Part shown: positions 1 to 9,300 of the stretch, one piece after another | Layout of the letters: each line of letters opens with the position of its first letter | Position numbering within the stretch: position 1 is the stretch's first letter | Source: UBA3006 sp036746695 | Lineage (GTDB): Bacteria; Actinomycetota; Acidimicrobiia; Acidimicrobiales; Ilumatobacteraceae | DNA length: 64,000 nt | Direction: 5' to 3' | NCBI GenBank assembly: GCA_036746695.1 | Contig: DAIODP010000001.1 | Coordinates: 558,001-622,000, forward strand | Made by a program: the position numbers and the translations under genes | The notes under the pieces: model-generated | Seen by the model: the letters and a program-made list of their open reading frames with translations, nothing else | Told to the model about the DNA's origin: nothing | Databases searched by the model: none

Positions 1-683
1 GCATCGAGCCACCGAAGGGCTGGGCTGTTGGTGGCTGGTTGCTCACCGATGGGGAAAAGATGAGCAAGACGGCTGGAAACGTTGTCGACCCACTCGACCT
101 CATTGATGTCTTTGGCGTTGACGGGTTTCGTTACTACGTGCTTGCCGACACCACATACGGCAACGACGGTGACTTCACGCTTGAAGGAATTACGAAGCGC
201 TTCAACTCGGATCTTGCAAACAACTTGGGCAACTTGGCCGCGCGTATTGCAACAGTTGTGGAAAAGAAATGCGGCGGTCTTGGGCCAAAACCAAGTGCCA
301 ACAGCCCACTTGCCGAGATAGCTGCCACCGCAGTTCGCGAAACTTCTGCTGCATGGATGGCAGTGCAACCAAGCAAGGCGCTCGAGGCAACGTGGCAACT
401 TATCGGCGCAACCAACTCGCATCTCGAGAATCATGAACCATGGAAGATGGAGCCTGGCGAAGCCGTTGAAACAGTGATGGGCGATGCGCTCGAGGCTTTG
501 CGAATTGTCACCATCCTTGCCAACCCCGCTCTTCCAACGACTACACAAGAGATTTGGAAACGCATTGGTTTGTCCGGAGACATTTCTGATCTGCGTATTG
601 ATACCGACACAACGTGGGGGCAATACCCAGGCGGATGCGCCGTGGTGAAAGGCGAACCACTCTTCCCGCGAAAAACTCTATGA
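1..683 (+). CDS. metG: Methionyl-tRNA synthetase, C-terminal part (5' end outside window)
   Basis: Class I aminoacyl-tRNA synthetase that charges tRNA-Met in the cytoplasm. The reading frame is open from base 3, so the Rossmann catalytic core lies upstream of the window. The KMSKS-type loop is visible as KMSKT (57-71), followed by the family block GNVVDPLDLI and 'GVDGFRYYVL', then an alpha-helical anticodon-binding domain to the TGA at 681-683. Synthetases of this type without the C-terminal tRNA-binding extension end about here. The stop overlaps the tatD start (ATGA), which suggests translational coupling. metG-tatD is a standard actinobacterial pair. Confidence 0.96.
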   Translation, partial: IEPPKGWAVGGWLLTDGEKMSKTAGNVVDPLDLIDVFGVDGFRYYVLADTTYGNDGDFTLEGITKRFNSDLANNLGNLAARIATVVEKKCGGLGPKPSANSPLAEIAATAVRETSAAWMAVQPSKALEATWQLIGATNSHLENHEPWKMEPGEAVETVMGDALEALRIVTILANPALPTTTQEIWKRIGLSGDISDLRIDTDTTWGQYPGGCAVVKGEPLFPRKTL

Positions 684-1453
684 CCCAAGAGTTGCAGTGG
701 ATCGACACGCACTGTCACGTGTACGAAGAAAACATTCCGGGCGGTCAGGAACATGCGCTGCAAGCAGCGCGGGACGCCGGCGTAGTCACAATGATTGTGA
801 TTGGCACAGACGCCGACACCACGCGCCAAGCAATTGATATTGCGAACATGCACCCCGATGTGTACGCCACCGTTGGCCTACATCCGCACGATGCGAAAAA
901 TGGCGTAGAGACAATCACGTCCTTCTTGCAGTCGGCACGAGTTGTTGGCATTGGTGAATGCGGCCTTGATTATTACTACGACCATTCGGACCGAGCGGTT
1001 CAGCGCGAAGTATTTGCGCAACAAATACAACTTGCGCACGAACTGAACTTGCCGCTTGTTATTCACACCCGCGAGGCGTGGGACGACACCTTTGATGTGC
1101 TTGATGCACAAGGCATGCCACCACGAACCATCTTCCATTGCTTCACTGGCGGCGAATCAGAAGCGCGCGCTTGCGTGGAACGGGGGGCATACCTTTCGTT
1201 TTCGGGCATCGTCACGTTTAAAACGGCAAATGATGTGCGTGAGGCGGCGCAATGGTGCCCACCCGAACACATGCTGATCGAAACCGACGCCCCATTTCTT
1301 GCACCCGTACCGCATCGAGGAAAACCAAATCAACCTGCACTTGTTTCCACAGTAGGAAAATTTATTGCAGACTTGCGCGGCGAACCCGTTGCGCAACTTG
1401 CTCACACCACCACGGCAAACGCACGCCTTGCGTTTCCGCTTATCGCTCCGTAG
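680..1453 (+). CDS. tatD: TatD family metal-dependent hydrolase/DNase
   Basis: 257-residue TIM-barrel metallohydrolase of the TatD family (3'-5' exonuclease / DNA-repair nuclease in characterised members). Metal ligands are visible: HxH as 'DTHCHV' (H11, H13), Glu in 'GIGECGLDYY' (about residue 93), His in 'VIHTREAW' and 'FHCFTGG', and Asp in 'IETDAPFLAP'. The start at ATG 680 overlaps the metG stop by four bases; an in-frame upstream codon would extend the protein into metG without adding homology. It lies between metG and rsmA, as in mycobacteria and streptomycetes. Confidence 0.95.
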   Translation: MTQELQWIDTHCHVYEENIPGGQEHALQAARDAGVVTMIVIGTDADTTRQAIDIANMHPDVYATVGLHPHDAKNGVETITSFLQSARVVGIGECGLDYYYDHSDRAVQREVFAQQIQLAHELNLPLVIHTREAWDDTFDVLDAQGMPPRTIFHCFTGGESEARACVERGAYLSFSGIVTFKTANDVREAAQWCPPEHMLIETDAPFLAPVPHRGKPNQPALVSTVGKFIADLRGEPVAQLAHTTTANARLAFPLIAP

Positions 1454-1463
1454 CCTTTATACA

Positions 1464-1952
1464 GTGGCTCTGTCGATATACGAGCGTCGACGCATTGCAG
1501 TGCTCGCAACTGTTTCATTGCTAGCAATCGTCTTTGTTCGCACGTCCAGCGGAAACTCGAATGATGCCACCCCCACCACTGTGACCACCACGACGGTGCC
1601 CCCCGTGATCGAACAAGACATTCCGGAGTCGGTTATTTTGGGTGGCCCCGCACCGCTGGCACCAACTGGCTCTGCAGTCATTGCGTACCCGGCCGACACG
1701 GGAAATTCCATCGACGGGCGTGCCTCGTTCAGCAACTTGGGTTACACCCAAACCCCCATTTGTTACAGCATCGAGGCGCCAATCGGTGTCGACCTCACCA
1801 TCACCAACGTGAACAATGGCAGAAGCGTGAAGTGCACCAACGTGTACAGCCTTCTCGTACCCGCCGGCATTACCGTGATCTTGCATACAACGGTGTTCAC
1901 TCGGCTTGCAGACCTGATTGATGCACCAATACCTGTGAAGATTTCCTGGTGA
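1464..1952 (+). CDS. Small membrane-anchored protein of unknown function
   Basis: 162 residues from GTG 1464. I see a short basic N-terminus (YERRR), one hydrophobic segment (about residues 11-25), a Ser/Thr/Val/Pro-rich linker, and an extracytoplasmic beta-rich domain with two Cys (in 'TPICYS' and 'SVKCTN') that could form a disulfide. No known family is recognised. Its position between tatD and rsmA is where many actinobacteria carry rpfB (resuscitation-promoting factor), but the protein has no visible lysozyme-like Rpf, G5 or DUF348 domain. The stop overlaps the rsmA GTG (GTGA). Inference: an exported wall-associated protein filling the rpfB slot. Confidence 0.75.
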   Translation: MALSIYERRRIAVLATVSLLAIVFVRTSSGNSNDATPTTVTTTTVPPVIEQDIPESVILGGPAPLAPTGSAVIAYPADTGNSIDGRASFSNLGYTQTPICYSIEAPIGVDLTITNVNNGRSVKCTNVYSLLVPAGITVILHTTVFTRLADLIDAPIPVKISW

Positions 1953-2770
1953 CCCACTCTCCAAGCGATATCTCTCATCTACTGGAGACTTACGGGCTAG
2001 CGCCGCGCCGGGCATTTGGACAGAACTTTGTTGTCGACCCAAACACCGTTCGGCGCATTGCGCGACTGGCAGATGTTGGCCCTGGCGATTTTGTGCTCGA
2101 GATTGGTGCTGGTCTCGGTTCGCTCACGCTTGCACTTGCCGAAACGGGTGCGCACATTGTTGCAATCGAAATTGATAACGGCGTTGTTGAAGTACTGCGC
2201 GAAGTTGTACGCGACTTGCCAAATGTTGAAGTGATCCACGGCGATGCACTGCTGTTGGATTGGGCTCCACTTGTGGCAAGAAGCGCCAAGTGGCATGTTG
2301 TGGCCAACCTGCCGTACAACGTGGCGACACCACTTGTTGCCGACTTGCTCGACAAAGCACCAGCTGTTGAGCACATGTTGGTGATGGTGCAAAAAGAAGT
2401 TGCTGAGCGTTTCGTTGCCACCGCGCGAACACCCGCATATGGCGCAGTCAGCGTAAAGATTGCATATTGGGCTACGGCGAAGATGGTGGGCGACGTGCCG
2501 GCATCGGTGTTCATTCCAAAGCCAAATGTTGCGTCGGCGCTTGTCGATATCCGTCGTCATGCTTCGCCAGCCGTGGCAAATGTCGACCCGCAGCAACTGT
2601 TTACTTTGGTTCGCGCGGGTTTTGCGCAACGCCGAAAAATGCTGCGCAGGTGTTTGTCGGCAATGGTTACTCCCGCCGCGTTTAACAAGGCCGATGTATC
2701 GCCCGAGGCCCGAGCCGAAGAACTAGACATTCAGGCATGGGGCCGTTTATGTGTTGCCGTCAACAGCTAG
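1949..2770 (+). CDS. rsmA: 16S rRNA dimethyladenosine transferase
   Basis: 273-residue RsmA/KsgA, which dimethylates A1518 and A1519 of 16S rRNA late in 30S assembly using SAM. Family marks: 'RAFGQNFVVD' near residues 21-30, SAM motif I 'EIGAGLGSL' (about 51-59), the acidic end of beta-2 'VAIEIDN', and the catalytic motif 'NLPYN' (120-124). The C-terminal helical domain is present ('FAQRRKMLRRCLS'). The start is GTG 1949 inside the upstream stop. The next gene is ispE after 22 bases, matching the actinobacterial rsmA-ispE pair. Confidence 0.96.
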   Translation: MTHSPSDISHLLETYGLAPRRAFGQNFVVDPNTVRRIARLADVGPGDFVLEIGAGLGSLTLALAETGAHIVAIEIDNGVVEVLREVVRDLPNVEVIHGDALLLDWAPLVARSAKWHVVANLPYNVATPLVADLLDKAPAVEHMLVMVQKEVAERFVATARTPAYGAVSVKIAYWATAKMVGDVPASVFIPKPNVASALVDIRRHASPAVANVDPQQLFTLVRAGFAQRRKMLRRCLSAMVTPAAFNKADVSPEARAEELDIQAWGRLCVAVNS

Positions 2771-2792
2771 CAACACCTAGATTCGAATTCGT

Positions 2793-3545
2793 ATGAGCGC
2801 ATCTCCGATTTCGCTGATTGCTCCCGCAAAACTGACGCTTTCATTGCAAGTAACGGGCACGCGCGACGATGGTTATCACCTGATCGACGCCGAGATGGTC
2901 ACGCTTGACATTGCCGACGTGCTCACTGTTACACCCGGTGAGCAGGGCCTCAGTTTCGACGGGCCGCAAGCGCAAGGGCTTGCTGACAGTGACGACAACT
3001 TGGTCTCGCGCGCACTTCGGCAATGCGGCAAACAGGCGCGCGTTCACGTACAAAAAAACATTCCGCATGGTGGCGGCTTGGGCGGTGGCTCGGCGGACGC
3101 CGCAGCTATTTTCCGCTGGGCCAACTATCAAGATCTTGAGGCGGCATCTCGAATAGGCGCAGACATTCCTTTCTGCATGATTGGCGGAAGGGCACGCGTT
3201 CGAGGCATTGGCGAAATCATTGAACCACTCCCATTTGTTGCACGAGCAATCACACTCATTCTTTTGCCATTCGGTGTTTCAACACCGGTGGTGTATCGGG
3301 CCTACGACGCTCTCCCCCCGCAATCCGACGAGATCGTGAATCAATTGGAAGCGGCAGCAATAGTTGTTGAACCTCGGCTTGCCGTGTGGAAACAGCGCAT
3401 CGAAGAGGCTTCCGGGGCTGTGCCAGTGCTGGCGGGAAGCGGCTCTACCTGGTGGCTAGATGGTGAGTACCCAAACTTGGGCGAACGCCTACCGGGCGCA
3501 ATTGTTGTTGTCACCCGTACCACCCCCTTGAAAGGGCTTGGGTGA
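2793..3545 (+). CDS. ispE: 4-diphosphocytidyl-2-C-methyl-D-erythritol kinase
   Basis: GHMP-family kinase of the non-mevalonate (MEP) pathway, phosphorylating CDP-methylerythritol with ATP. Seen: 'APAKLTLSL' and 'DGYHLIDAEMV' at the N-terminus, the GHMP ATP loop 'GGGLGGGSADAAA' (about 93-105), substrate-site 'GADIPFCMIGG', and the C-terminal Gly-rich motif 'LAGSGSTWWL'. At 250 residues it is shorter than most IspE (about 280-310), mainly in the C-terminal domain, but all motifs remain. dxs at 51 kb in this window belongs to the same pathway. Confidence 0.94.
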   Translation: MSASPISLIAPAKLTLSLQVTGTRDDGYHLIDAEMVTLDIADVLTVTPGEQGLSFDGPQAQGLADSDDNLVSRALRQCGKQARVHVQKNIPHGGGLGGGSADAAAIFRWANYQDLEAASRIGADIPFCMIGGRARVRGIGEIIEPLPFVARAITLILLPFGVSTPVVYRAYDALPPQSDEIVNQLEAAAIVVEPRLAVWKQRIEEASGAVPVLAGSGSTWWLDGEYPNLGERLPGAIVVVTRTTPLKGLG

Positions 3546-3554
3546 AAAGGCCGG

Positions 3555-3647
3555 TTACTTGCGGCGCTGGTGACGGGTGCGGCGAAGCATCTTCTTGTGC
3601 TTCTTCTTTCGCATCCGTTTGCGACGACGTTTTACAAGTGAACCCAT
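3555..3647 (-). CDS. bS22 / AURKAIP1-COX24 domain mini-protein (30 aa)
   Basis: A 30-residue, extremely basic protein read on the reverse strand from ATG 3647 to TAA 3555. It begins MGSLVKRRRKRMRKKKHKK and ends RRTRHQRRK. This matches the short actinobacterial AURKAIP1/COX24-domain proteins beginning MGSVIKKRRKRM, which in mycobacterial ribosomes occupy the 30S subunit as bS22. It lies alone and convergent to ispE, with 9 bases between the two stops. It is too short for ordinary gene callers. Identification rests on direct resemblance of the start (MGS-V-K-RRRKRM) and the Lys/Arg pattern. Confidence 0.88.
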   Translation of the reverse strand: MGSLVKRRRKRMRKKKHKKMLRRTRHQRRK

Positions 3648-3722
3648 AGCGCGGAACACGATAGCGGGAACTGAGCCCATTTCTACATTTTCCTCAAAGA
3701 GTCAGTACTGTGTACTCGTCTT

Positions 3723-3793
3723 TCCGGGGTCGTTCAATGGCAGGACAACGGGTTTTGGTCCCGTATATAGGGGTTCGAGTCCTCTCCCCGGAA
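3723..3793 (+). tRNA. tRNA-Gln (anticodon TTG)
   Basis: A cloverleaf folds cleanly: acceptor TCCGGGG/CCCCGGA (3723-3729 with 3786-3792), D stem GTTC/GGAC, anticodon stem ACGGG/CCCGT with loop TTTTGGT (anticodon TTG, reading CAA/CAG), and T arm AGGGG-TTCGAGT-CCTCT. The first pair is U1-A72, typical of tRNA-Gln. The discriminator is A at 3793 and no CCA is encoded. It sits 107 bases upstream of prs. Confidence 0.95.
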
Positions 3794-3900
3794 CTCATAG
3801 TGCAGCCAACGCGCCTCAGGCGCTTGCTGTCGGTCGCGGAAGAAAGCCAAACGGCGTCCGTGTTCTACGCTGTACCAAACGGCTCACCACCCGAGGACAG

Positions 3901-4905
3901 ATGAACAAAACGATCGACAAAGTCACCACAAAGCGAATGGCCCTCTACACAGGGCGCACTCACCCGCAACTTGCCGAAGAAGTGGCACAGCATCTGGAAG
4001 TGCAACTTGGTGAAGCAAACATTGTCGAATTCGCAAATGGTGAAATACGTCCTCGTTTTGGAGAAAGTGTTCGCGGTGGCGACGTGTTCATCATGCAGAC
4101 GCATTGCGGCGCAGATGGTCGCAGCGTGAACGACTCGATCATGGAGCAATTGATCATGATTGACGCCGCATACCGCGCTTCCGCAAAGCGCGTGACTGCA
4201 GTGTGCCCCTTCTACGGTTACGCGCGCCAGGATCGCAAAGCAGAGGGCCGCGAGCCAATTACCGCTCGCTTAATTGCCGACCTCTTCAAAGCAGCAGGTT
4301 CGAAACGCATGGTCTCTATCGACTTGCACAGCGGACAGATTCAGGGCTTCTTCGAAGGCCCTGTCGATCACCTCACCGCAATGCCCGTTCTTGAGAACTA
4401 CGTGCGCGCCAATGCGCGAGACGGTGTCACCATCGTGTCGCCAGACGCTGGTCGAGTAAAAGTTGCAGAACGTTTTGCGCAGCATCTTGCCGACATGGAC
4501 GCCGACGTTGCATTCATCAACAAGCGCCGCCCGAAGGGAACCACCAACATCGCGGAAGCAAAGGAAGTCATCGGTGATGTCGACGGACGCTTGTGCATCC
4601 TTGCCGACGACATGATCGACACAGGCGGAACAATTGTCAGTGCCGCCGACTTGCTCTTCAAGCGCGGCGCCAAGGAAGTGTGGGCCATGGCCACGCACGG
4701 TGTCTTGTCCGGCCCCGCAATCGAGCGACTCGAAAACTCGTCCATCAGCCGCGTGGTGCTCACCAACTCGCTGCCATTGCCAGCCGAAAAGCGAATTGCC
4801 AAGATTGAGGTGCTCTCTGTAGCCAAAATCCTTGCCGACGCCTTGGCCGCCGTCTTCGATGAGACCAGCGTCAGCGACCTCTTCGACGGCGAAAATCAGT
4901 CCTAA
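3901..4905 (+). CDS. prs: Ribose-phosphate pyrophosphokinase (PRPP synthetase)
   Basis: Makes PRPP from ribose 5-phosphate and ATP for nucleotide, His, Trp and NAD synthesis. 334 residues from ATG 3901, preceded by GAGGA. Seen: 'FANGEIRPRF', ATP-site 'YARQDRKAEGREPI', 'IDLHSGQIQGFFEGPVDHL' (catalytic His region), and PRPP loop 'DDMIDTGGTIV'. The frame is open upstream through the tRNA-Gln gene, but those codons show no Prs homology. It is followed by rplY, as in other actinobacteria; glmU, the usual upstream neighbour, is replaced by ispE, the bS22 gene and tRNA-Gln. Confidence 0.96.
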   Translation: MNKTIDKVTTKRMALYTGRTHPQLAEEVAQHLEVQLGEANIVEFANGEIRPRFGESVRGGDVFIMQTHCGADGRSVNDSIMEQLIMIDAAYRASAKRVTAVCPFYGYARQDRKAEGREPITARLIADLFKAAGSKRMVSIDLHSGQIQGFFEGPVDHLTAMPVLENYVRANARDGVTIVSPDAGRVKVAERFAQHLADMDADVAFINKRRPKGTTNIAEAKEVIGDVDGRLCILADDMIDTGGTIVSAADLLFKRGAKEVWAMATHGVLSGPAIERLENSSISRVVLTNSLPLPAEKRIAKIEVLSVAKILADALAAVFDETSVSDLFDGENQS

Positions 4906-4910
4906 ATTTG

Positions 4911-4928
4911 GCCCCCAGGGGCAGATTT
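4911..4928 (+). terminator. Possible weak hairpin after prs
   Basis: GCCCC-CA-GGGGC forms a 5-bp GC stem just after the prs stop, followed by a T-poor AGATTTAATTG tract. It could attenuate or stabilise the prs 3' end. The two-base loop is tight and there is no U-run, so this is not a convincing intrinsic terminator. Confidence 0.25.
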
Positions 4929-5013
4929 AATTGAGCAATTCGGGCTGTAGGCTCGTTAGCCGTTGTAATTGCTTGACGACCTCACGCAACCCAAAGTATT
5001 TCTGGAGTTTCTC

Positions 5014-5667
5014 ATGACCACCACATTGAAGACACAAGTCGGACGAACCACTGGCAGCCCAGAGGCTCGCCGTCTTCGCGGCAAAGAACACATCCCCGCT
5101 GTGCTGTACGGCATGGGCATGACGCCGGTCAGCATCACCGTCGAGCGACGCGACTTGCGCATTGCACTCTCGGGCGCTGCAGGCTCCAACACCATTTTGG
5201 AATTGCACGTAGACGACAAGAAGTACCCAGCAATTGTGAAGGAAATGCAGCGCGACCCAATCAAGCGCACGGTCAGCCACGTCGACTTCATGCAAATCGA
5301 CCTCAACGTGGAAATCACCATGGCTGTTCCAGTTCACCTCACCGGCACGGCAAAAGCCGTCAACCAAGAGGGTGGCCTTGTTGACGCAGCAATCGACCGC
5401 ATCGAAGTGCGCGCTGCTGCCAACAACATTCCAAACGAAATTCTCATCGACGTCACCGACATGACCATGCAAAGCGTCATTCGCCTCCGCGACATCACAC
5501 TGCCAAAGGGTGTTACTGCACTTGGCGACGACGACTTGGTCATCGTGACAGTGCTCGACACCGGTAGTACAGCTGCCGCCGCAACTCCTGCTGGTGATGC
5601 GCCTGCCGATGCTGCTGGTGCTGGCGAAGCTCCTGCTGCCGGCGACGACAAGCCAGCCGCCTCCTAG
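5014..5667 (+). CDS. rplY: 50S ribosomal protein bL25 (CTC/long form)
   Basis: bL25 binds 5S rRNA; the long CTC form is also linked to general stress. 217 residues from ATG 5014, with TGGAG seven bases upstream. The N-terminal L25 fold is recognised from 'LRGKEHIPAVLYGMG' and 'DPIKRTVSHVDFMQ'. It continues into the TL5/CTC beta domain ('GGLVDAAIDRIEVRA', 'IPNEILIDVTDM') and ends in an Ala/Gly/Asp/Pro-rich disordered tail of about 30 residues, common in actinobacterial bL25. It is followed by pth after five bases. Confidence 0.95.
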   Translation: MTTTLKTQVGRTTGSPEARRLRGKEHIPAVLYGMGMTPVSITVERRDLRIALSGAAGSNTILELHVDDKKYPAIVKEMQRDPIKRTVSHVDFMQIDLNVEITMAVPVHLTGTAKAVNQEGGLVDAAIDRIEVRAAANNIPNEILIDVTDMTMQSVIRLRDITLPKGVTALGDDDLVIVTVLDTGSTAAAATPAGDAPADAAGAGEAPAAGDDKPAAS

Positions 5668-5672
5668 TTCGT

Positions 5673-6299
5673 ATGGCGCTGTTCGGTCGCCAAGCGCGAC
5701 ACGAGCGGCATGAACGTCGCGGCACACCTTTCACCGCGCTCGTAGTTGGGCTGGGTAACCCCGGTCGCGAATACGCAGGCACACGACACAACGTTGGTTT
5801 CGATGCAATCGAATTGCTTGCTGCTCGGTACAACGTTTCGCTGAAGTCATCGAAAGATCGTGCGCTCACTGCCGAAGTGCATAACCAAGACGTGCACATT
5901 TTGTTGGCTATGCCAACTACATATATGAATGAATCGGGCAATGCAGTTGGCCCACTTGCACGCAAGTACGCAATAACCGACCCTGCGAAAATTATTGTTG
6001 TACACGACGAACTTGATTTAGAGCCAGGTGTCGTTCGCGTAAAGATTGGTGGCGGTCTTGCTGGCCACAACGGATTGCGTTCGATCAATCAACATCTGAA
6101 AACACAGGATTTCATCCGTGTACGCATTGGTGTTGGTAAGCCTTCAACAAAAGAAGATGGCGCCGATCATGTGCTGTCAAAAGTGTCGGGCTCGCAACGC
6201 CAGACATTAGACATCTCCGTGCAAATTGCCGCAGACGCAGTTCAACTCATTTGCACGCAAGGCGTTGGCGCTGCCATGCAGAGCATCAACTCCAAATAG
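5673..6299 (+). CDS. pth: Peptidyl-tRNA hydrolase
   Basis: Releases tRNA from stalled peptidyl-tRNA. 208 residues. A basic N-terminal extension of about 20 residues precedes the core. Family marks: 'VVGLGNPGREYAGTRHNVGF' with the catalytic His in TRHNVG, 'PTTYMNESG' (substrate Asn), 'VHDELDLEPG' (catalytic Asp), and 'GGGLAGHNGLRSI'. It follows rplY directly and precedes mfd, the conserved actinobacterial rplY-pth-mfd string. Confidence 0.96.
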   Translation: MALFGRQARHERHERRGTPFTALVVGLGNPGREYAGTRHNVGFDAIELLAARYNVSLKSSKDRALTAEVHNQDVHILLAMPTTYMNESGNAVGPLARKYAITDPAKIIVVHDELDLEPGVVRVKIGGGLAGHNGLRSINQHLKTQDFIRVRIGVGKPSTKEDGADHVLSKVSGSQRQTLDISVQIAADAVQLICTQGVGAAMQSINSK

Positions 6300-6318
6300 T
6301 TAGTTGCCACTAGCCGCC

Positions 6319-9300
6319 ATGCTGTTGTCCGAACTCGCCCTTCTTGCAGGCCAAGAAAGCGCATTGGCCGCGCTTGGTGGAAAGAACTCGCTGTTGGCCT
6401 GCGGCGAACAGGCTCGCGCAACAATCATCGCCGCGCTCTCTGTACGTTCACCAAAGACCACAATGATCGTTGCAACGCCAACGGGCACCGCCGCACAGCT
6501 GCTGCATGACGACCTCGTGCAATTTCTTGGCGCCTCCAACGTGCTCACTTTCCCTGCGTGGGAAACACTCCCCTTCGAACGCGTAAGCCCAAGCGTGGAG
6601 ACAATGGGCCGCAGGCTTGAAGTGTTGTGGCGTATTCGCGGCGACCAGCCGCCCAAAGTAATCATCGGCTCTGTCCGCGCGTTGCTGCAGAAACTTGGGC
6701 CCGACGCAACGACGCTGGAACCAATCGTTGTCCGGCCAGGCGAAGAAATAGACGCCGATGCGCTGCTTACACGGCTGGTGCATGGTGGTTATCGCCGAGA
6801 AGAGCTTGTGGAGCACCGCGGCGAAGTGGCGCGGCGCGGTTCGATTATCGACGTGTTCCCCTCTACCGCCGACACACCCATTCGAATTGATTTGTGGGGC
6901 GATGAGGTAGATCGACTGACACAGTTCAATGTCAACGATCAGCGCAGCACGGACGCAATCGAAGTTGCGACTATCTTCCCGGCGCGCGAGTTGCAGATAA
7001 CTGACGAAGTAAAAGAAATGGCGCGATCGCTTGTGGCCACAGAGGCATGGGGTCGCGAACACTGGGACAGGTTGTCTGATGGCGCCAACTTCGATGGCAT
7101 GGAAAGTTGGTTGCCTTGGCTGATTACCGAGGAGCTGTTGCTCACCGATATTTTGCCGAAGGACAGCGAGTTGTTGTTGGTCGACCCGAAGCGCATGCGT
7201 ACACGGGCGCACGATTTGCTTGCAGAAGAAGACGACTTGGCGCGGGCACTTGCATCTACATGGGCTCGAGATGCGGATAAATCATTTCCACGCTTGCATG
7301 CAGAAGTAGAGCGACTCTTTGAGGGCGCATCCTCCATGCGTGCAATTTCTATGTCGCTTCCTTCCGAAGCTTTGGATGCACCAACTATTCCGTCAACTGG
7401 TTGGGGCCCAGTTACTGGCGACGCCGAAGGAACCGCTAAAAGAATTCGCGAACTCATCGCCGATAAATGGCAAGTAGTTGTTGCCGCAGAAGGCGAAGGT
7501 TCTGCACAACGACTGAAGGATGTGTTTTCCGAACACGGTGTCAACGTGCCAGTCATCATTGCGCCGTTGCACTTTGGTTGTTCGCTTCCCGTCAGCAAAG
7601 TTGCCATCATCGCCGAGGCCGACCTCACCGGCAGGCGAAGAACTCATCGCAAAATCAAGGTTCCCAAGCGTGACACCACGTCGGTGTTTCAGGATCTCAA
7701 GCCGGGCGACTACGTAGTTCACCACTATCACGGCGTTGGCAAATACGAGGGCATGGTTAAGCGCAGCATCGGTGGTTCCGAGCGCGACTACTTGCTGCTT
7801 GCCTACAAAGATGGCGACAAGCTGTACGTCCCTACCGATCACATCGGCGCAGTGCGTCAATACATTGGCGGCGACTCGCCCACCTTGCATCGATTGGGTG
7901 GAAGCGATTTTGCCCGGGCCAAGCAACGCGTGCGTTCGGCGGTTCGAGAAATCGCACAAGAACTGGTGGTGCTCTATCAACGCCGCGTAACGGCCGAGGG
8001 CCACGCGTTTGCGCAAGACACGCCGTGGCAGCACGAAATGGAAGGCGCATTCCCTTTTGTCGAGACACCCGATCAGAGCAAAGCAATTGAATTGACGAAA
8101 GCCGACATGGAACGCAATGTGCCAATGGATCGTTTGGTCTGCGGCGATGTTGGTTTTGGAAAGACCGAAGTTGCCGTGCGCGCAGTGTTCAAATGCATCC
8201 AGGACGGCAAGCAAGCAGCGGTGCTGGTGCCGACCACGCTGCTCGCCACGCAACACGGCAACACCTTCAGCGATCGCTTCGCTGGTTACCCAATTCGTGT
8301 TGAGGTGTTATCGAGGTTTCTCACCAACGCGCAAGCGAAAAAGGTTGTGGCCGGCCTCGCAACTGGCGAAGTGGACTGCGTTATCGGCACGCACCGCCTG
8401 TTGCAGGAAAGCATCAAGTTCAAAGATTTAGGTTTGCTTGTCGTCGACGAAGAACAGCGATTCGGTGTGAGTCATAAAGAATCGATGAAGAAGATGAAAA
8501 CCAACGTCGATGTTTTAACGCTTACGGCAACGCCTATTCCACGAACATTGGAAATGAGCCTCGTGGGCATTCGCGATTTGTCGCTGTTGCAAACGCCGCC
8601 AGCCGACCGCCAGCCCATCCTCACCTACGTGGGCGAAGAAGACGACCGCGTTGCGACCGAAGCCATCCGGCGCGAGCTGCTGCGTGACGGCCAAGTGTTT
8701 TGGGTGCATAACCGGGTGCAGTCGATTGAGGACAGAGCGCGCGAACTTCGCGAGCTTGTGCCCGAAGCACGCATTGCTGTAGCCCACGGCCAAATGGACG
8801 AGGCAACACTTGAGCAAACCGTAATTGATTTTTGGGAAGGCAAGTACGACGTGCTGGTGTGTACCACCATCATCGAGAGCGGCATCGACATGCCTACGGT
8901 AAATACGCTCGTCGTCGAACGCGCCGACTTGCTTGGGCTCGGACAGTTGCACCAAATTCGTGGTCGTGTTGGTCGCAGCGGCTCGCGCGCTTACGCATAT
9001 CTCTTTCATCCTCGAGGTCGGGCGTTGTCGGAAGATGCGTACGAACGTTTAAAGACCATCGGCGAAGCAACCGAATTGGGAAGTGGTTTCAAAATTGCTA
9101 TGCGCGATTTAGAAATCCGTGGCGCCGGCAACTTGCTTGGCGAAGCGCAAAGCGGGCACATTGCAGCAGTTGGCTACGACCTCTACTGCCAACTTGTCAC
9201 CGAGGCAGTTGCCGAAATGAAAGGCGAGGTTGTCCCCTCGCCCGTTCCTGAACTCAAGCTTGACGTGCCAAGCAATGCGTTTCTTCCAGGCGACTACGTG

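Noticed and set aside
3577..3900. Open frame running into prs through tRNA-Gln
   Set aside because: It covers a tRNA gene and antisense bS22 sequence and adds no Prs homology; ATG 3901 has a ribosome-binding site and fits the family length.
4927..5727. 266-codon minus-strand frame opposite rplY
   Set aside because: Antisense to a certain ribosomal protein gene; no homology, and composition is a mirror of codon bias.
7393..8256. 287-codon minus-strand frame opposite mfd
   Set aside because: Antisense shadow of mfd; no ribosome-binding site or recognisable domain.
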